From positions 310,001 through 374,000 of the forward strand of contig NZ_CP102263.1 of NCBI RefSeq assembly GCF_025147485.1: a DNA stretch of 64,000 nucleotides, given 5' to 3'. Positions 35,901-42,869 of this stretch are shown here, piece after piece. This DNA comes from Bacteroides uniformis. Its GTDB lineage: Bacteria > Bacteroidota > Bacteroidia > Bacteroidales > Bacteroidaceae. Under the pieces are notes generated by a model. It was given only the letters and a program-made list of their open reading frames with translations. It ran no database searches and was not told the origin of the DNA. Made by a program: the position numbers and the translations under genes. Numbering within the stretch: the first letter of the stretch is position 1; each line of letters begins with the position of its first letter.

Positions 35901-36091
35901 TCGGTAATGACACCGGTGGTAGTACCTTTCACCATGACGGCAGCGCCAATGACCGGCTCGTTGGTATCGTCCATAACTATTCCCGAAACGGAAATAGAGT
36001 TTTGTGCGAAAATATCTGCCGGAATCAGCATCAGAAGTAACGCCATAACCATGCAGGATAATCCTTGTCGCATCTTGCTAAAATTCTTCAT
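32921..36091 (-). CDS. SusC/RagA TonB-dependent glycan transporter
   Basis: The 1056-residue outer-membrane barrel has a signal peptide (1-29). A carboxypeptidase-regulatory-like domain lies at about 34-105 (ISVSGIVMDDTNEPVIGAAV). The TonB box/plug start DEVVVIGYG is at 111-119, then the plug with GMGAPLIIIDGIPRS and DAASAAIYGVRAANGVVLVTTKKG-like strands. The C-terminus ends on aromatic LGVSLSF as barrels do. It lacks an STN domain, consistent with control by a dedicated regulator and not sigma/anti-sigma. It imports oligosaccharides made by surface GH76. Its start lies 18 bp from the end of the GH76 gene. Confidence 0.95.
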   Translation of the reverse strand: MKNFSKMRQGLSCMVMALLLMLIPADIFAQNSISVSGIVMDDTNEPVIGAAVMVKGTTTGVITDIDGRYTISAPANGILSFSYVGLKDKEEKVNGRTTINIIMETDSKMIDEVVVIGYGTQRRGSVTGAVSAVKGQDMIKTKNENPQNMLTGRIPGLRVWQKSSEPGTFNNSFDVRGMGAPLIIIDGIPRSTEEFQRLNAMDIDDISVLKDASAAIYGVRAANGVVLVTTKKGGAGKTEFSYNGSYTFQQPSRMPELCDPYESMTLFNEMSMNNINGGSWVFSEESFEAFRNGTRRTTDWNDLIISNVAPQTQHDISISGGTEKTKFYISMGYFYQEGIFRSGDLNYNKFNLRSNISTEIAKGIKFELGVSGISDERNTPYTSSQDIIRNYWRQGVLYPAYADPEGTMLNYNGLDMEQNTVAMMTADISGYKKYKQKYFQSSATLTADFGEYTPVLKGLTAKAMFSYDYRADNNEAFRKEYYQYAYDEQTGTYKQKVYNESSPSNMRREFYDKSQMLGQFTVNYDRTFNDVHHVGGVIGWEVQKRNGDNFYAVRDLAFSMPYLLAGVTEGQIGAMQTGNNDLYEQANEALIGRINYSFADRYLLEAQFRYDGSSKFAKGHQWGFFPSVSAGWRISEEPFFKSIDVLKFVNQLKLRASYGVLGDDGDLNYDWAMGYTYPSTSGNMANGDYNGYSPGYIFGGKFISAASPMALPNENITWFKSKTFDIGFDFEGWDGLLGVSFDYFNRLRTGRFARRTGALPTVVGATAPRENLDSDRQFGMELELTHRNKIGEVGYNLKGIATVTRQKYLTASEKGPWANSYDRWRNDNLTNRYQGVQFGYTSAGRYTSWNDIWNYYGFKERDVLPGDYKYEDWNGDGEINGQDEHPFAFDQTPWLQFSLNAGLQWKNFDFNMLLQGSALGSMEYKEPLHEIWGKNGGGALTQFLDRWHPVDPKADPYDPSTVWTSGHYAYTGRWAKNNSAFNRVSTAYLRLKSIELGYTFPKLKQIPNASLRVYANAYNLLTFTGVKFVDPEHPDDDLGRMYPLNKTYTLGVSLSF

Positions 36092-36109
36092 AGTCCATTA
36101 TTTTTAAAA

Positions 36110-37567
36110 TTATTTTTTGCTCCATTCATAATTCGCCAACACTGCATACTCGGCTGCAAAAGCAAAAGTGAACATGCCTTCCACATTGTTCTTGGTCCTT
36201 TCGGCTTTATTCCAGCCCACCAGCAGGTTAGTGGGAAGCATATGCTTGTATTGATAATTTTCGTAGGCATAATCCAGATTGTTCTGGAAAGCCTCGATAC
36301 AGCTTGCAGCAACAGTGTGGGCTGAATAAGCATCCACATATCCGCGCATCAGCACACCGTTGAACCAATTGCAGAATCCACTGATGTCAAATGTATAGCA
36401 ACCTGGTTTTGTGGCATCAGGTTTGGCAAAGTAAGCAAAGCTATTATCAGTCAATTCAGCCAAGTCCGTCCGATAGGCAGCATCGCCCGTAGCTCTGAGA
36501 AGGTCGGCAGCACCGGAAAGCATCGTACCGCTGTTGTAAGTGATGGCCGGACCTACGCGATCGCGCAATTTGGAACCCGTCCGATAGCGTTCGCCATCAA
36601 TGGTGACATATTTTATGTCCGGCGAATCATAACCGCCCATCATGTCGTCGTACACTCCATCGGGTCTCAGCAAATACTTCTTTTGCCAATCATAAACGGC
36701 TTTGGCAAAACCCAGATAATAGTCGGACTTTTTCTCCGTGCGCAGCTTGCGGCTGTTATCGGCAGCCACATAACCGTAGGTCACTTCGTCTGACTTGCCT
36801 TTGTAAATTTCATGAAGCCACACCAACGGGCTGACAATGGGACCGTTGCTACAAGAGTGCTTGGTGAGATACCCGGGGCCCCATGTGATGCCTCCCAACG
36901 GATTGCCTTGTTCATCAAGAGTGCAATCCCAACCGTCGAGCACGTATTCCATCAGGTATTCCGCCTTTTCCAGATAACGTTGCTCACCAGTGATATGATA
37001 GGATTCCAATAATTCACGTACCAGCCACATCTGGTCATCGTAAACATTGAGGATGCCTTCTACCTGGGCAGCTCCTTTGTCGTTTCCACGGTTTACGCCG
37101 TATACCGTCCACTGCTTGGTCTGCGTATAAGAGGTCAGCGTAAAAGTACCTGCATAATACTCCAAATTATCATAAAGTTGGGTCAAGAGTTCCTTGTAAC
37201 GGTTAAAGTGAGAATCATAAAGAGCCGTTTCACCCTTTGCCTGCCCGGTCTTCATGGCTTTCATCGCAGCGTTTACAGCCTCAATGGAACTGGTGTACAT
37301 CCACACACTGCCCAACTCGCTGGAACGATTGCCTGTATAAGGATTGTAATAACGTGACATAGCCATGCCCGTACCCGTGAAATAGCACTCCACGGCATTG
37401 TCAATCAGCTCTATGGCACGCGCCACGTTCTGCATCGGCAGATTACCCGCAGGAATATCCGTCCCCCCGCTGCCCGGCTTTTCATCAGCAGCAGAGTCGT
37501 TGCTGCAAGCCACTAACGTCCATAAAAGCAAAGTCAGTAAAGTAAATAAATTTTTCATTCTGTTCAT
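36110..37567 (-). CDS. GH76 endo-alpha-1,6-mannanase lipoprotein
   Basis: The 485-residue lipoprotein has its lipobox at LVAC (Cys21). Its (alpha/alpha)6 barrel carries the paired aspartates of GH76, Asp177-Asp178, in LNVYDDQMW. Supporting motifs are SRYYNPYTGNRSSELGSVW, EGILNVYDD and YNSGTMLSGAADLL. GH76 enzymes cut the alpha-1,6-mannan backbone internally with retention. With an N-terminal lipid anchor it is likely at the cell surface, producing oligosaccharides for the adjacent SusCD pair. It is the second gene of the PUL transcript. A hairpin precedes it. Confidence 0.9.
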   Translation of the reverse strand: MNRMKNLFTLLTLLLWTLVACSNDSAADEKPGSGGTDIPAGNLPMQNVARAIELIDNAVECYFTGTGMAMSRYYNPYTGNRSSELGSVWMYTSSIEAVNAAMKAMKTGQAKGETALYDSHFNRYKELLTQLYDNLEYYAGTFTLTSYTQTKQWTVYGVNRGNDKGAAQVEGILNVYDDQMWLVRELLESYHITGEQRYLEKAEYLMEYVLDGWDCTLDEQGNPLGGITWGPGYLTKHSCSNGPIVSPLVWLHEIYKGKSDEVTYGYVAADNSRKLRTEKKSDYYLGFAKAVYDWQKKYLLRPDGVYDDMMGGYDSPDIKYVTIDGERYRTGSKLRDRVGPAITYNSGTMLSGAADLLRATGDAAYRTDLAELTDNSFAYFAKPDATKPGCYTFDISGFCNWFNGVLMRGYVDAYSAHTVAASCIEAFQNNLDYAYENYQYKHMLPTNLLVGWNKAERTKNNVEGMFTFAFAAEYAVLANYEWSKK

Positions 37568-37582
37568 ATCATACTATTAGTT

Positions 37583-37648
37583 TCTTCAGCCTTCCCCCTC
37601 CTCCTTCTTCCATAAGATGCAGAAAGAAGTAAGGGGAAAGCTTCAAGA
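37583..37648 (-). repeat. Intercistronic hairpin between surface lipoprotein and GH76 genes
   Basis: An imperfect stem joins 37583-37596 (TCTTCAGCCTTCCCC-like) with 37633-37648 (GGGGAAAGCTTCAAGA). Inner pyrimidine/purine-rich arms (CTCCTTCTT with AAGAAGT) extend the pairing. It occupies most of the 102-bp gap in the operon. Confidence 0.5.
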
Positions 37649-37669
37649 ATAATTAAAATCAGTAGTTTG

Positions 37670-39511
37670 TCATTCCATTGTTATGCTACGCAGCACCAGC
37701 TTGTTCTCGTCGCCGTTCTCTTCTCCTTTGAAGATACCGATAGTCAACATCACGTCTTCTCCGTTGAACTGAGACAAATCGTAAACAAAATCGGCATATC
37801 CTTCCGGATCTCCCTTTCCTCCTGCCTCATGGATAAACTTCCAGCAACCGTCGGCGGCAGCCTCGGCAAACTGGGCCGTATTGGAGGCAGGTGCCAAGTG
37901 CATGAGAGTTCCATCCATGCGGATGGCTGTCACCTTGAAGAAGGTGGCATTCGTTCCGCTGAAATTGCGGGTCTTCAATGTCATCTTGTTGCGTCCGGAT
38001 GCAATGGAGAACTTGGCATAGAAATAGGATTCGGGCACGGTTGTGCTCACATTGTTTCCACCACGTGTCTTTATCAGATAACCTTCGGAAGGGAATACCT
38101 CAGGGTCTTTGCTGAGCGGCATATACGACCACTCGGCACAAACGTGGTCTACCTCGCGCCATGCACGATAAGCGTCCACATAGTTATCGCGGCTTCCTCC
38201 GATGGGGCTCATACCCGTGAACTGCGACTTCACTTGCGGCATGGTAGAACGTACCATTTCCTGAGTCATCTTCCAGCCGTCCAGTTCTTCGACTGCTGTT
38301 CCCGGCAACCATCCCCATCCTTCAACAACTTCCTTGGCAAAAGCGATGCGACGCAACACCAATTGCTTCCAGTAGTCGCCTGTCTGGGCGCGGAATGTAC
38401 CGATGGCAATGATTACTTCCTTACCGATGTATTTGCTCAAGTCTACCGGAACAGAAGTGTAATTTTCCGAGGCATAGGTTCTGACGTCGCCCACCATCTC
38501 AGCCTTCGGATCGGCAGCAGTCAGGTCTACCACCTGCACGCCATAGTATGCCGGAGCAGCTTCGTCGGCACTGTGCGTACGAATCTGGAGGGTCATCATG
38601 TAGTTGTCTTCTGTAATCAGCTTGCTTCCGAATACAAAGGAATCGAACATCTCCAAGTCGGCGGGGTTCTTGCGGTCGTCTTCACTGTTGCGAATGCGGA
38701 GAGTGGTACCTTCGTTCTGCTCTTCCCAGTCGCCACGGAAATCCATCGTACACATGTAATTGCAAGCCCAGTCCCAATGGGGATAGCTTTCGGCGTTTCG
38801 TCCACCGCGGTATTCGTTATAATACCATTTTTCGGCAGCTTTCAAGTCGTCGATGGTCAGTCCGCGCAGGATTTCCGTTCCCCCCATACGCACGTCTGTA
38901 GTAGCAATGCCATCCACAAAGTCGGCCATAACCACTTTCTTCACGATAGAAGCATAACCATCTTTCGTAAATGTAACGGTATAGTCCGCCAGCGGCAAAT
39001 TGCCAATTTCAAACGTACCGTCGCTTCCGGTGGTGGTAGTCTGTGTAGAGCTGATGCTGACTGTCACCCCTTCCAACGGAGCACTTCCCTTTCCTGCATC
39101 GGTCACTTTTCCTTTGATTTTTGCAGCTGCATACTCCATCTTAGGGCTGACTTCGGCTACTTGTTCTTCGTTGAATTTTCCTGCCACAACGGTAACGCTT
39201 ACCGTCTGGTAATCGGCTTTCGTAAATGTAATTATATGTGTACCTATTGAAATGTTTTCGAGTGTATATACACCCTGTGAATTTGTCGTGGCTTGAGGAC
39301 CGTCCGGTGTAGCCGTTATACCGGAACCATCGACCAAGACCGTTACCCCTTCAAGGGGAGAAGATAAATCGTCTGTGACGACACCCGTCACTTTTCCATA
39401 AGATAAAGCCCCTCCGCCCGTGTCATCATCCGAGCAGGAGCTTACCATGAACACCATACTTATAAGCATGGTCATCAGTCCGAAGACTTTTAGCTTTTTT
39501 GCCTGTTTCAT
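37670..39511 (-). CDS. Surface lipoprotein with two carboxypeptidase-regulatory domains, putative glycan-binding
   Basis: The 613-residue lipoprotein has its lipobox at VSSC (Cys26). Two repeated beta-sandwich domains follow at about 41-118 (VTGVVTDDLSSPLEGVTVLV) and 131-205 (IKGKVTDAGKGSAPLEGVTVSI). They fit the carboxypeptidase-regulatory-like fold and hold the protein off the membrane. The C-terminal 400 residues have two beta-rich modules that both end in the same pattern (VMLTIGIFKG and VIIAIGTFRAQ), suggesting an internal duplication. No catalytic motif was found, so binding of the target glycan is the likely role. It is the first gene of the PUL, with the promoter region upstream. Confidence 0.75.
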   Translation of the reverse strand: MKQAKKLKVFGLMTMLISMVFMVSSCSDDDTGGGALSYGKVTGVVTDDLSSPLEGVTVLVDGSGITATPDGPQATTNSQGVYTLENISIGTHIITFTKADYQTVSVTVVAGKFNEEQVAEVSPKMEYAAAKIKGKVTDAGKGSAPLEGVTVSISSTQTTTTGSDGTFEIGNLPLADYTVTFTKDGYASIVKKVVMADFVDGIATTDVRMGGTEILRGLTIDDLKAAEKWYYNEYRGGRNAESYPHWDWACNYMCTMDFRGDWEEQNEGTTLRIRNSEDDRKNPADLEMFDSFVFGSKLITEDNYMMTLQIRTHSADEAAPAYYGVQVVDLTAADPKAEMVGDVRTYASENYTSVPVDLSKYIGKEVIIAIGTFRAQTGDYWKQLVLRRIAFAKEVVEGWGWLPGTAVEELDGWKMTQEMVRSTMPQVKSQFTGMSPIGGSRDNYVDAYRAWREVDHVCAEWSYMPLSKDPEVFPSEGYLIKTRGGNNVSTTVPESYFYAKFSIASGRNKMTLKTRNFSGTNATFFKVTAIRMDGTLMHLAPASNTAQFAEAAADGCWKFIHEAGGKGDPEGYADFVYDLSQFNGEDVMLTIGIFKGEENGDENKLVLRSITME

Positions 39512-39620
39512 AGTTTAATTATTATTAGAAGTTAATATAACAAAGGAGCCGATGCCAATCGCCCACATCAGCCTCAGGGCATTGTAAACCGCCCCCTCGA
39601 CCACAAATTTGATTTTGCAT

Positions 39621-39688
39621 GGGTTAATTTTAGGGTTAATTTGCGTATAATGGGACAAAAAAAACATTAATCCGAGCTATTTTAACCC
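39621..39688. promoter_or_regulatory. Candidate operator: two direct and one inverted GGGTTAA site
   Basis: Identical GGGTTAATTT copies lie at 39621-39630 and 39633-39642, 12 bp apart, about one helical turn. The inverted copy TTTAACCC is at 39681-39688. The cluster is 110-180 bp upstream of the first PUL gene. Evenly spaced heptamer direct repeats are the known recognition pattern of SARP-type regulators, and the adjacent regulator has a SARP-like output domain. Confidence 0.5.
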
Positions 39689-39870
39689 ATAAAAGAAAGG
39701 ACAGACTGCACTTGACTCTTCAAGTATCGAAAGGGGAAACGTGAATCAAACAATTATCGCACGGTTCTACTAACCCCCCATTTCCAACAGTCCATTTGTC
39801 CTCTTTTATCAACGCCGGAACCTTAATTCTTAAAACGCTAATTATCAGAGGCTTTATAATAGTGTTATCT

Positions 39871-39955
39871 CAGTATACGACTAAGATACCCTAAGTATAC
39901 GACTGAGGGTACCTAAGTATAAGACTGAGGTATCCTGAATATGCGACTGAAGTCA
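39871..39955. repeat. Tandem array, exact 22-bp period
   Basis: Four units at about 39872, 39894, 39916 and 39938 share AGTATACGACTGAGG followed by a TACCT/TATCCT tail; the last is degenerate. Arms such as AGTATAC and GTATCCT give a weak hairpin in each unit. The array is about 120 bp past the regulator stop. Confidence 0.8.
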
Positions 39956-40077
39956 AAAGCTTTTTGATTTGTAAACATTTATCAGACATAACAAGAGCCA
40001 TCGGACAAGCTGAAAGAGGCAGACCGAAGAATAAAAAGAGAGAAGACTGAAAGCACCGGATGCAACGTGCCGGGGAA

Positions 40078-42615
40078 CTAACTCCAGTAAAGACTGAAAG
40101 GATGAGGATAATCTTCCCCCGTATATTTTTTGTATTCTGCCACAAATTTCTGGTAAGTGCCAATAGCGGCATTCTCATGCTTGAGTATGAAAAGCGACTT
40201 GAGGCAACAAGACAAGGCTGTCTCGTTCACCGGGTCGATATTGAATTCCGCTTCGGCCAAACTCACAGTTTCCGCATAATCCTGCGCCTCGAAAGCCTCC
40301 TTCATCAACTGCAAGACAAGCACTTCCAAGAGGCACTCCACATCTTGCTTAAAACCGTCGAACAACGGACCGTCCATAAAGCCGACAAACTTGCCACGCC
40401 CTACGATATACAAGAACTCTTGTCGGCACTCCTCTATCCGGTTTTCGGCAACTATCGCCATAAAACGCAAATAGTCGCAATAAAAATCGGAGGACAGCGT
40501 GAAACGGAAACATCCTTTTTCGTAAACCAGTTCTATGCCATCCAATTCTTTTAGAATTTTGCGCAGGTGATTGATGGCTACTCCACGCGAGTTTTTCACT
40601 TTGTCCTTTGGCTTGTCGGGCCATATCAAATCGCTCAGTTGCTTGGAAGAAATTCCGTCGGCATCGCTATAACGCAAAATGAGACAGAATATCTGCTTGA
40701 TACGCAAGGAAAACATATAGGAGATATTGCGTCCGTTCCGGTCGAAAACGGAGAAATCACCGAATAAATACATCGAATTGACAGTTCCCGTATCCACTGC
40801 CATCTTCTCCACCTTTACATCAGAGGCTTCAGGAAGTTGTTCCTTGTCCTGTCGCACAGCTTTGCCATCCTCGCCCTTGCCGGAGTTTCGATGCCGCTTG
40901 TACACTATCCACACGCTTCCGCCAGCTACAGCCACAACCGCGGCTACCAGTACCAGCCACACATGTGAAGCATTTCCTCCACCGTTATTTGCTGTATATT
41001 TTTCAAGAGAAACCGGTGGAAACAACAGTGAGTAGACAGAAAATTTGGAAGACACGTCGTCGCTTGTTTCCTGCACGGTCACAAAAAGCCTGCTTTGACG
41101 CTCGTTGTAATAAAGACGAGCGTTCGTCGTGATTTTGTCGGAGTAAATGGGAATGGAATCACCCAATATATGACAACTGCCATCTTCTACAGAAAAACGG
41201 TAAAGATGCAAAAACGAGTTGGAGACACTCTCGGGATAACGCAAGACATAGAAACAAGAGTCATTCAGTATAACCATATCCTGCGCCGGAACCATATTAG
41301 GCTGTCCTTCTGAAATGTCCCAAAGCTTCTGCACACGCATTTCTTGCAAATCCACCTTATAAAAATCGTGAAAATAACGACGACCTATCACCTGGTCGCC
41401 CGACTCATTGCCCATGCCCCCGAAAATGTAGACAGAATGATTACTGTCCAGATAACCGGCCGAAGAGAAATAGCGCGGACAAAGAAAATCGCCGGACAGA
41501 GAACCCAGCGTATTCCAACGTTCCTCCTCTGCATTGAACATATAGAATTTATTGCTGTAGTACATATTGCCGAAACCGCCGAAAATGGTGTAACGTTTGC
41601 GAACTGCATCATAATAGGAACAGTGATGATGCAATTGCATACTCAGCCGACTGTAACTCTCCACCCTCCAGCCCAACGTATGCAAGTCCAAACTCGCTAT
41701 CATAGGCTCTGAATCTCCATTCTCAGTATACACCTCGTAGGCATAGAGCCTTTCACTGCCACTATCGAAGAAACTGCCGGCAAGAAACAGCTTCACAGGA
41801 CACCGTTCGGCAAAAGCCTTGGCAGAAGTGCTTCCCGTCTCCATATTGTAGACGAACAACGAATCACGGTTGAAATAATAAATCTCGTTTCTGTCGGCAT
41901 TGTAGCAAGAACCAGCTTCCGAAGCCGACGCAAAGCCACCCTCTTTCCTCCAGTGATAGGCCTCGTTAATCAGCCATATCGGGTTCTCCACTTTTCCATA
42001 AAGAGTACCCTCTTGGTTACAGACAGATTCTCCGTCCGCCTCATCCAAGGGAAATGTGTAAGTATGCTCGGCATTCACAACCAGCTTGTCAACAGCTATC
42101 TCCGGAACGTCAATGATGTGGTCGCTCTTACCGAACACGATTTTCGGACTGAACTCATCAGAGAGCAACACCCCCTTACATACCTTTTCTTGATCGTGAA
42201 TTTTGAGAGTAATCTCATCCTGCTTCAGGTTGAAAGCTATCTTCACCTTGAACCAATGGGATTTCATCGCCTCCGCCTTACTGACAGGCAAGGCTATCAA
42301 CACACACTTCCCCTCCTGGTTCAGACGGAACAAGATGTCATCGCCACGAAAATCAAAGAAAAGATTGAAAATCTGTCCTTCGTCAGCTCCCTTAACCCGC
42401 AATACATAGCCGACACTCTCGGTAGAATACAGAGCCATGTTGAACTCCAAGTCAAAGTAGTCTTTGAAAGAGGGACAACTGTGGGCAAACACATCATAGG
42501 ATGTCCTTTCGTCGATAGGGCTGGCTGCGCCACGAAATCTCAATCCGTATGCGGAAACCAGTTGGGTAGTGCAAAGACTTATTATTAAAATGATATATCT
42601 ATATAAATGTACCAT
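40078..42615 (-). CDS. Transmembrane one-component regulator: LamG/kelch sensor, TM, SARP-like winged helix plus BTAD
   Basis: The 845-residue protein has a signal peptide (about 1-22). A LamG/concanavalin-like beta-sandwich lies at about 25-200. A kelch-type propeller (about 225-535) follows, with IFGGFGNMYYSNKFYMFNAEEERW and VYIFGGMGNESG repeats. One membrane span is at 551-572, followed by KRHR. In the cytoplasm, residues 615-715 match a SARP/OmpR-like winged helix (LFGDFSVFDRNGRN, LSDLIWPDK, NHLRKILKELDG). Residues 715-835 look like the helical BTAD repeats that follow SARP DNA-binding domains. It has no kinase, receiver or AraC domain. Its place upstream of the mannan PUL suggests it senses mannan fragments and activates that PUL. 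Confidence 0.82.
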   Translation of the reverse strand: MVHLYRYIILIISLCTTQLVSAYGLRFRGAASPIDERTSYDVFAHSCPSFKDYFDLEFNMALYSTESVGYVLRVKGADEGQIFNLFFDFRGDDILFRLNQEGKCVLIALPVSKAEAMKSHWFKVKIAFNLKQDEITLKIHDQEKVCKGVLLSDEFSPKIVFGKSDHIIDVPEIAVDKLVVNAEHTYTFPLDEADGESVCNQEGTLYGKVENPIWLINEAYHWRKEGGFASASEAGSCYNADRNEIYYFNRDSLFVYNMETGSTSAKAFAERCPVKLFLAGSFFDSGSERLYAYEVYTENGDSEPMIASLDLHTLGWRVESYSRLSMQLHHHCSYYDAVRKRYTIFGGFGNMYYSNKFYMFNAEEERWNTLGSLSGDFLCPRYFSSAGYLDSNHSVYIFGGMGNESGDQVIGRRYFHDFYKVDLQEMRVQKLWDISEGQPNMVPAQDMVILNDSCFYVLRYPESVSNSFLHLYRFSVEDGSCHILGDSIPIYSDKITTNARLYYNERQSRLFVTVQETSDDVSSKFSVYSLLFPPVSLEKYTANNGGGNASHVWLVLVAAVVAVAGGSVWIVYKRHRNSGKGEDGKAVRQDKEQLPEASDVKVEKMAVDTGTVNSMYLFGDFSVFDRNGRNISYMFSLRIKQIFCLILRYSDADGISSKQLSDLIWPDKPKDKVKNSRGVAINHLRKILKELDGIELVYEKGCFRFTLSSDFYCDYLRFMAIVAENRIEECRQEFLYIVGRGKFVGFMDGPLFDGFKQDVECLLEVLVLQLMKEAFEAQDYAETVSLAEAEFNIDPVNETALSCCLKSLFILKHENAAIGTYQKFVAEYKKYTGEDYPHPFSLYWS

Positions 42616-42696
42616 TAGGTTTTCATTTAAGGTTATGCAATGCCATCATAAAACATTAGCCAACATTTATTAAGAAATGATGGGAAGATTAAAATG

Positions 42697-42704
42697 CAAA
42701 TATA
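42697..42704 (-). promoter_or_regulatory. -7 box of the kelch regulator gene
   Basis: TATATTTG on the minus strand matches TAnnTTTG exactly and lies about 82 bp before the start at 42615, within a very A/T-rich stretch. No clear TTTG was found 19-22 nt upstream. Confidence 0.45.
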
Positions 42705-42777
42705 TAAAATATTAATGAACGAATAATATTTTGCTTAAATAAAGTAAGTTCCTATACAGCTATTATAAAAGACTAAA

Positions 42778-42823
42778 AGTCCGTATCATCTCCGCTCCTA
42801 TAGAGGCGGAAGATGTACGGACT
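42778..42823 (-). terminator. Intrinsic terminator of the GH74 gene
   Basis: An imperfect stem pairs AGTCCGTATCATCTCCGC (42778-42795) with GCGGAAGATGTACGGACT (42806-42823) around a CTATAG-like loop. On the minus strand TTTTAGTCTTTTA follows. It lies 47 bp past the GH74 stop. Confidence 0.75.
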
Positions 42824-42869
42824 GGATGAGAAGTAGATACAGAGATGTTATGAAGACTACATGGAAAAG

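Larger units (their letters stand above)
39512..40077. other. Long intergenic region between PUL and its regulator
   Basis: The 566-bp region has no gene. Near the PUL it holds GGGTTAATTT direct repeats at 39621 and 39633 and an inverted TTTAACCC at 39681-39688. Near the regulator's stop it holds a 22-bp tandem array (39871-39955). No TAnnTTTG box with good spacing was found for the PUL promoter on the minus strand. Activation by a bound regulator at a weak promoter would fit. Confidence 0.6.

Noticed and set aside
37667..39250. Long plus-strand frame (527 codons) opposite the surface lipoprotein gene
   Set aside because: It mirrors the codon pattern of the real minus-strand gene. The product is rich in His, Cys and Val without a domain, and the opposite strand has a signal peptide and repeats.
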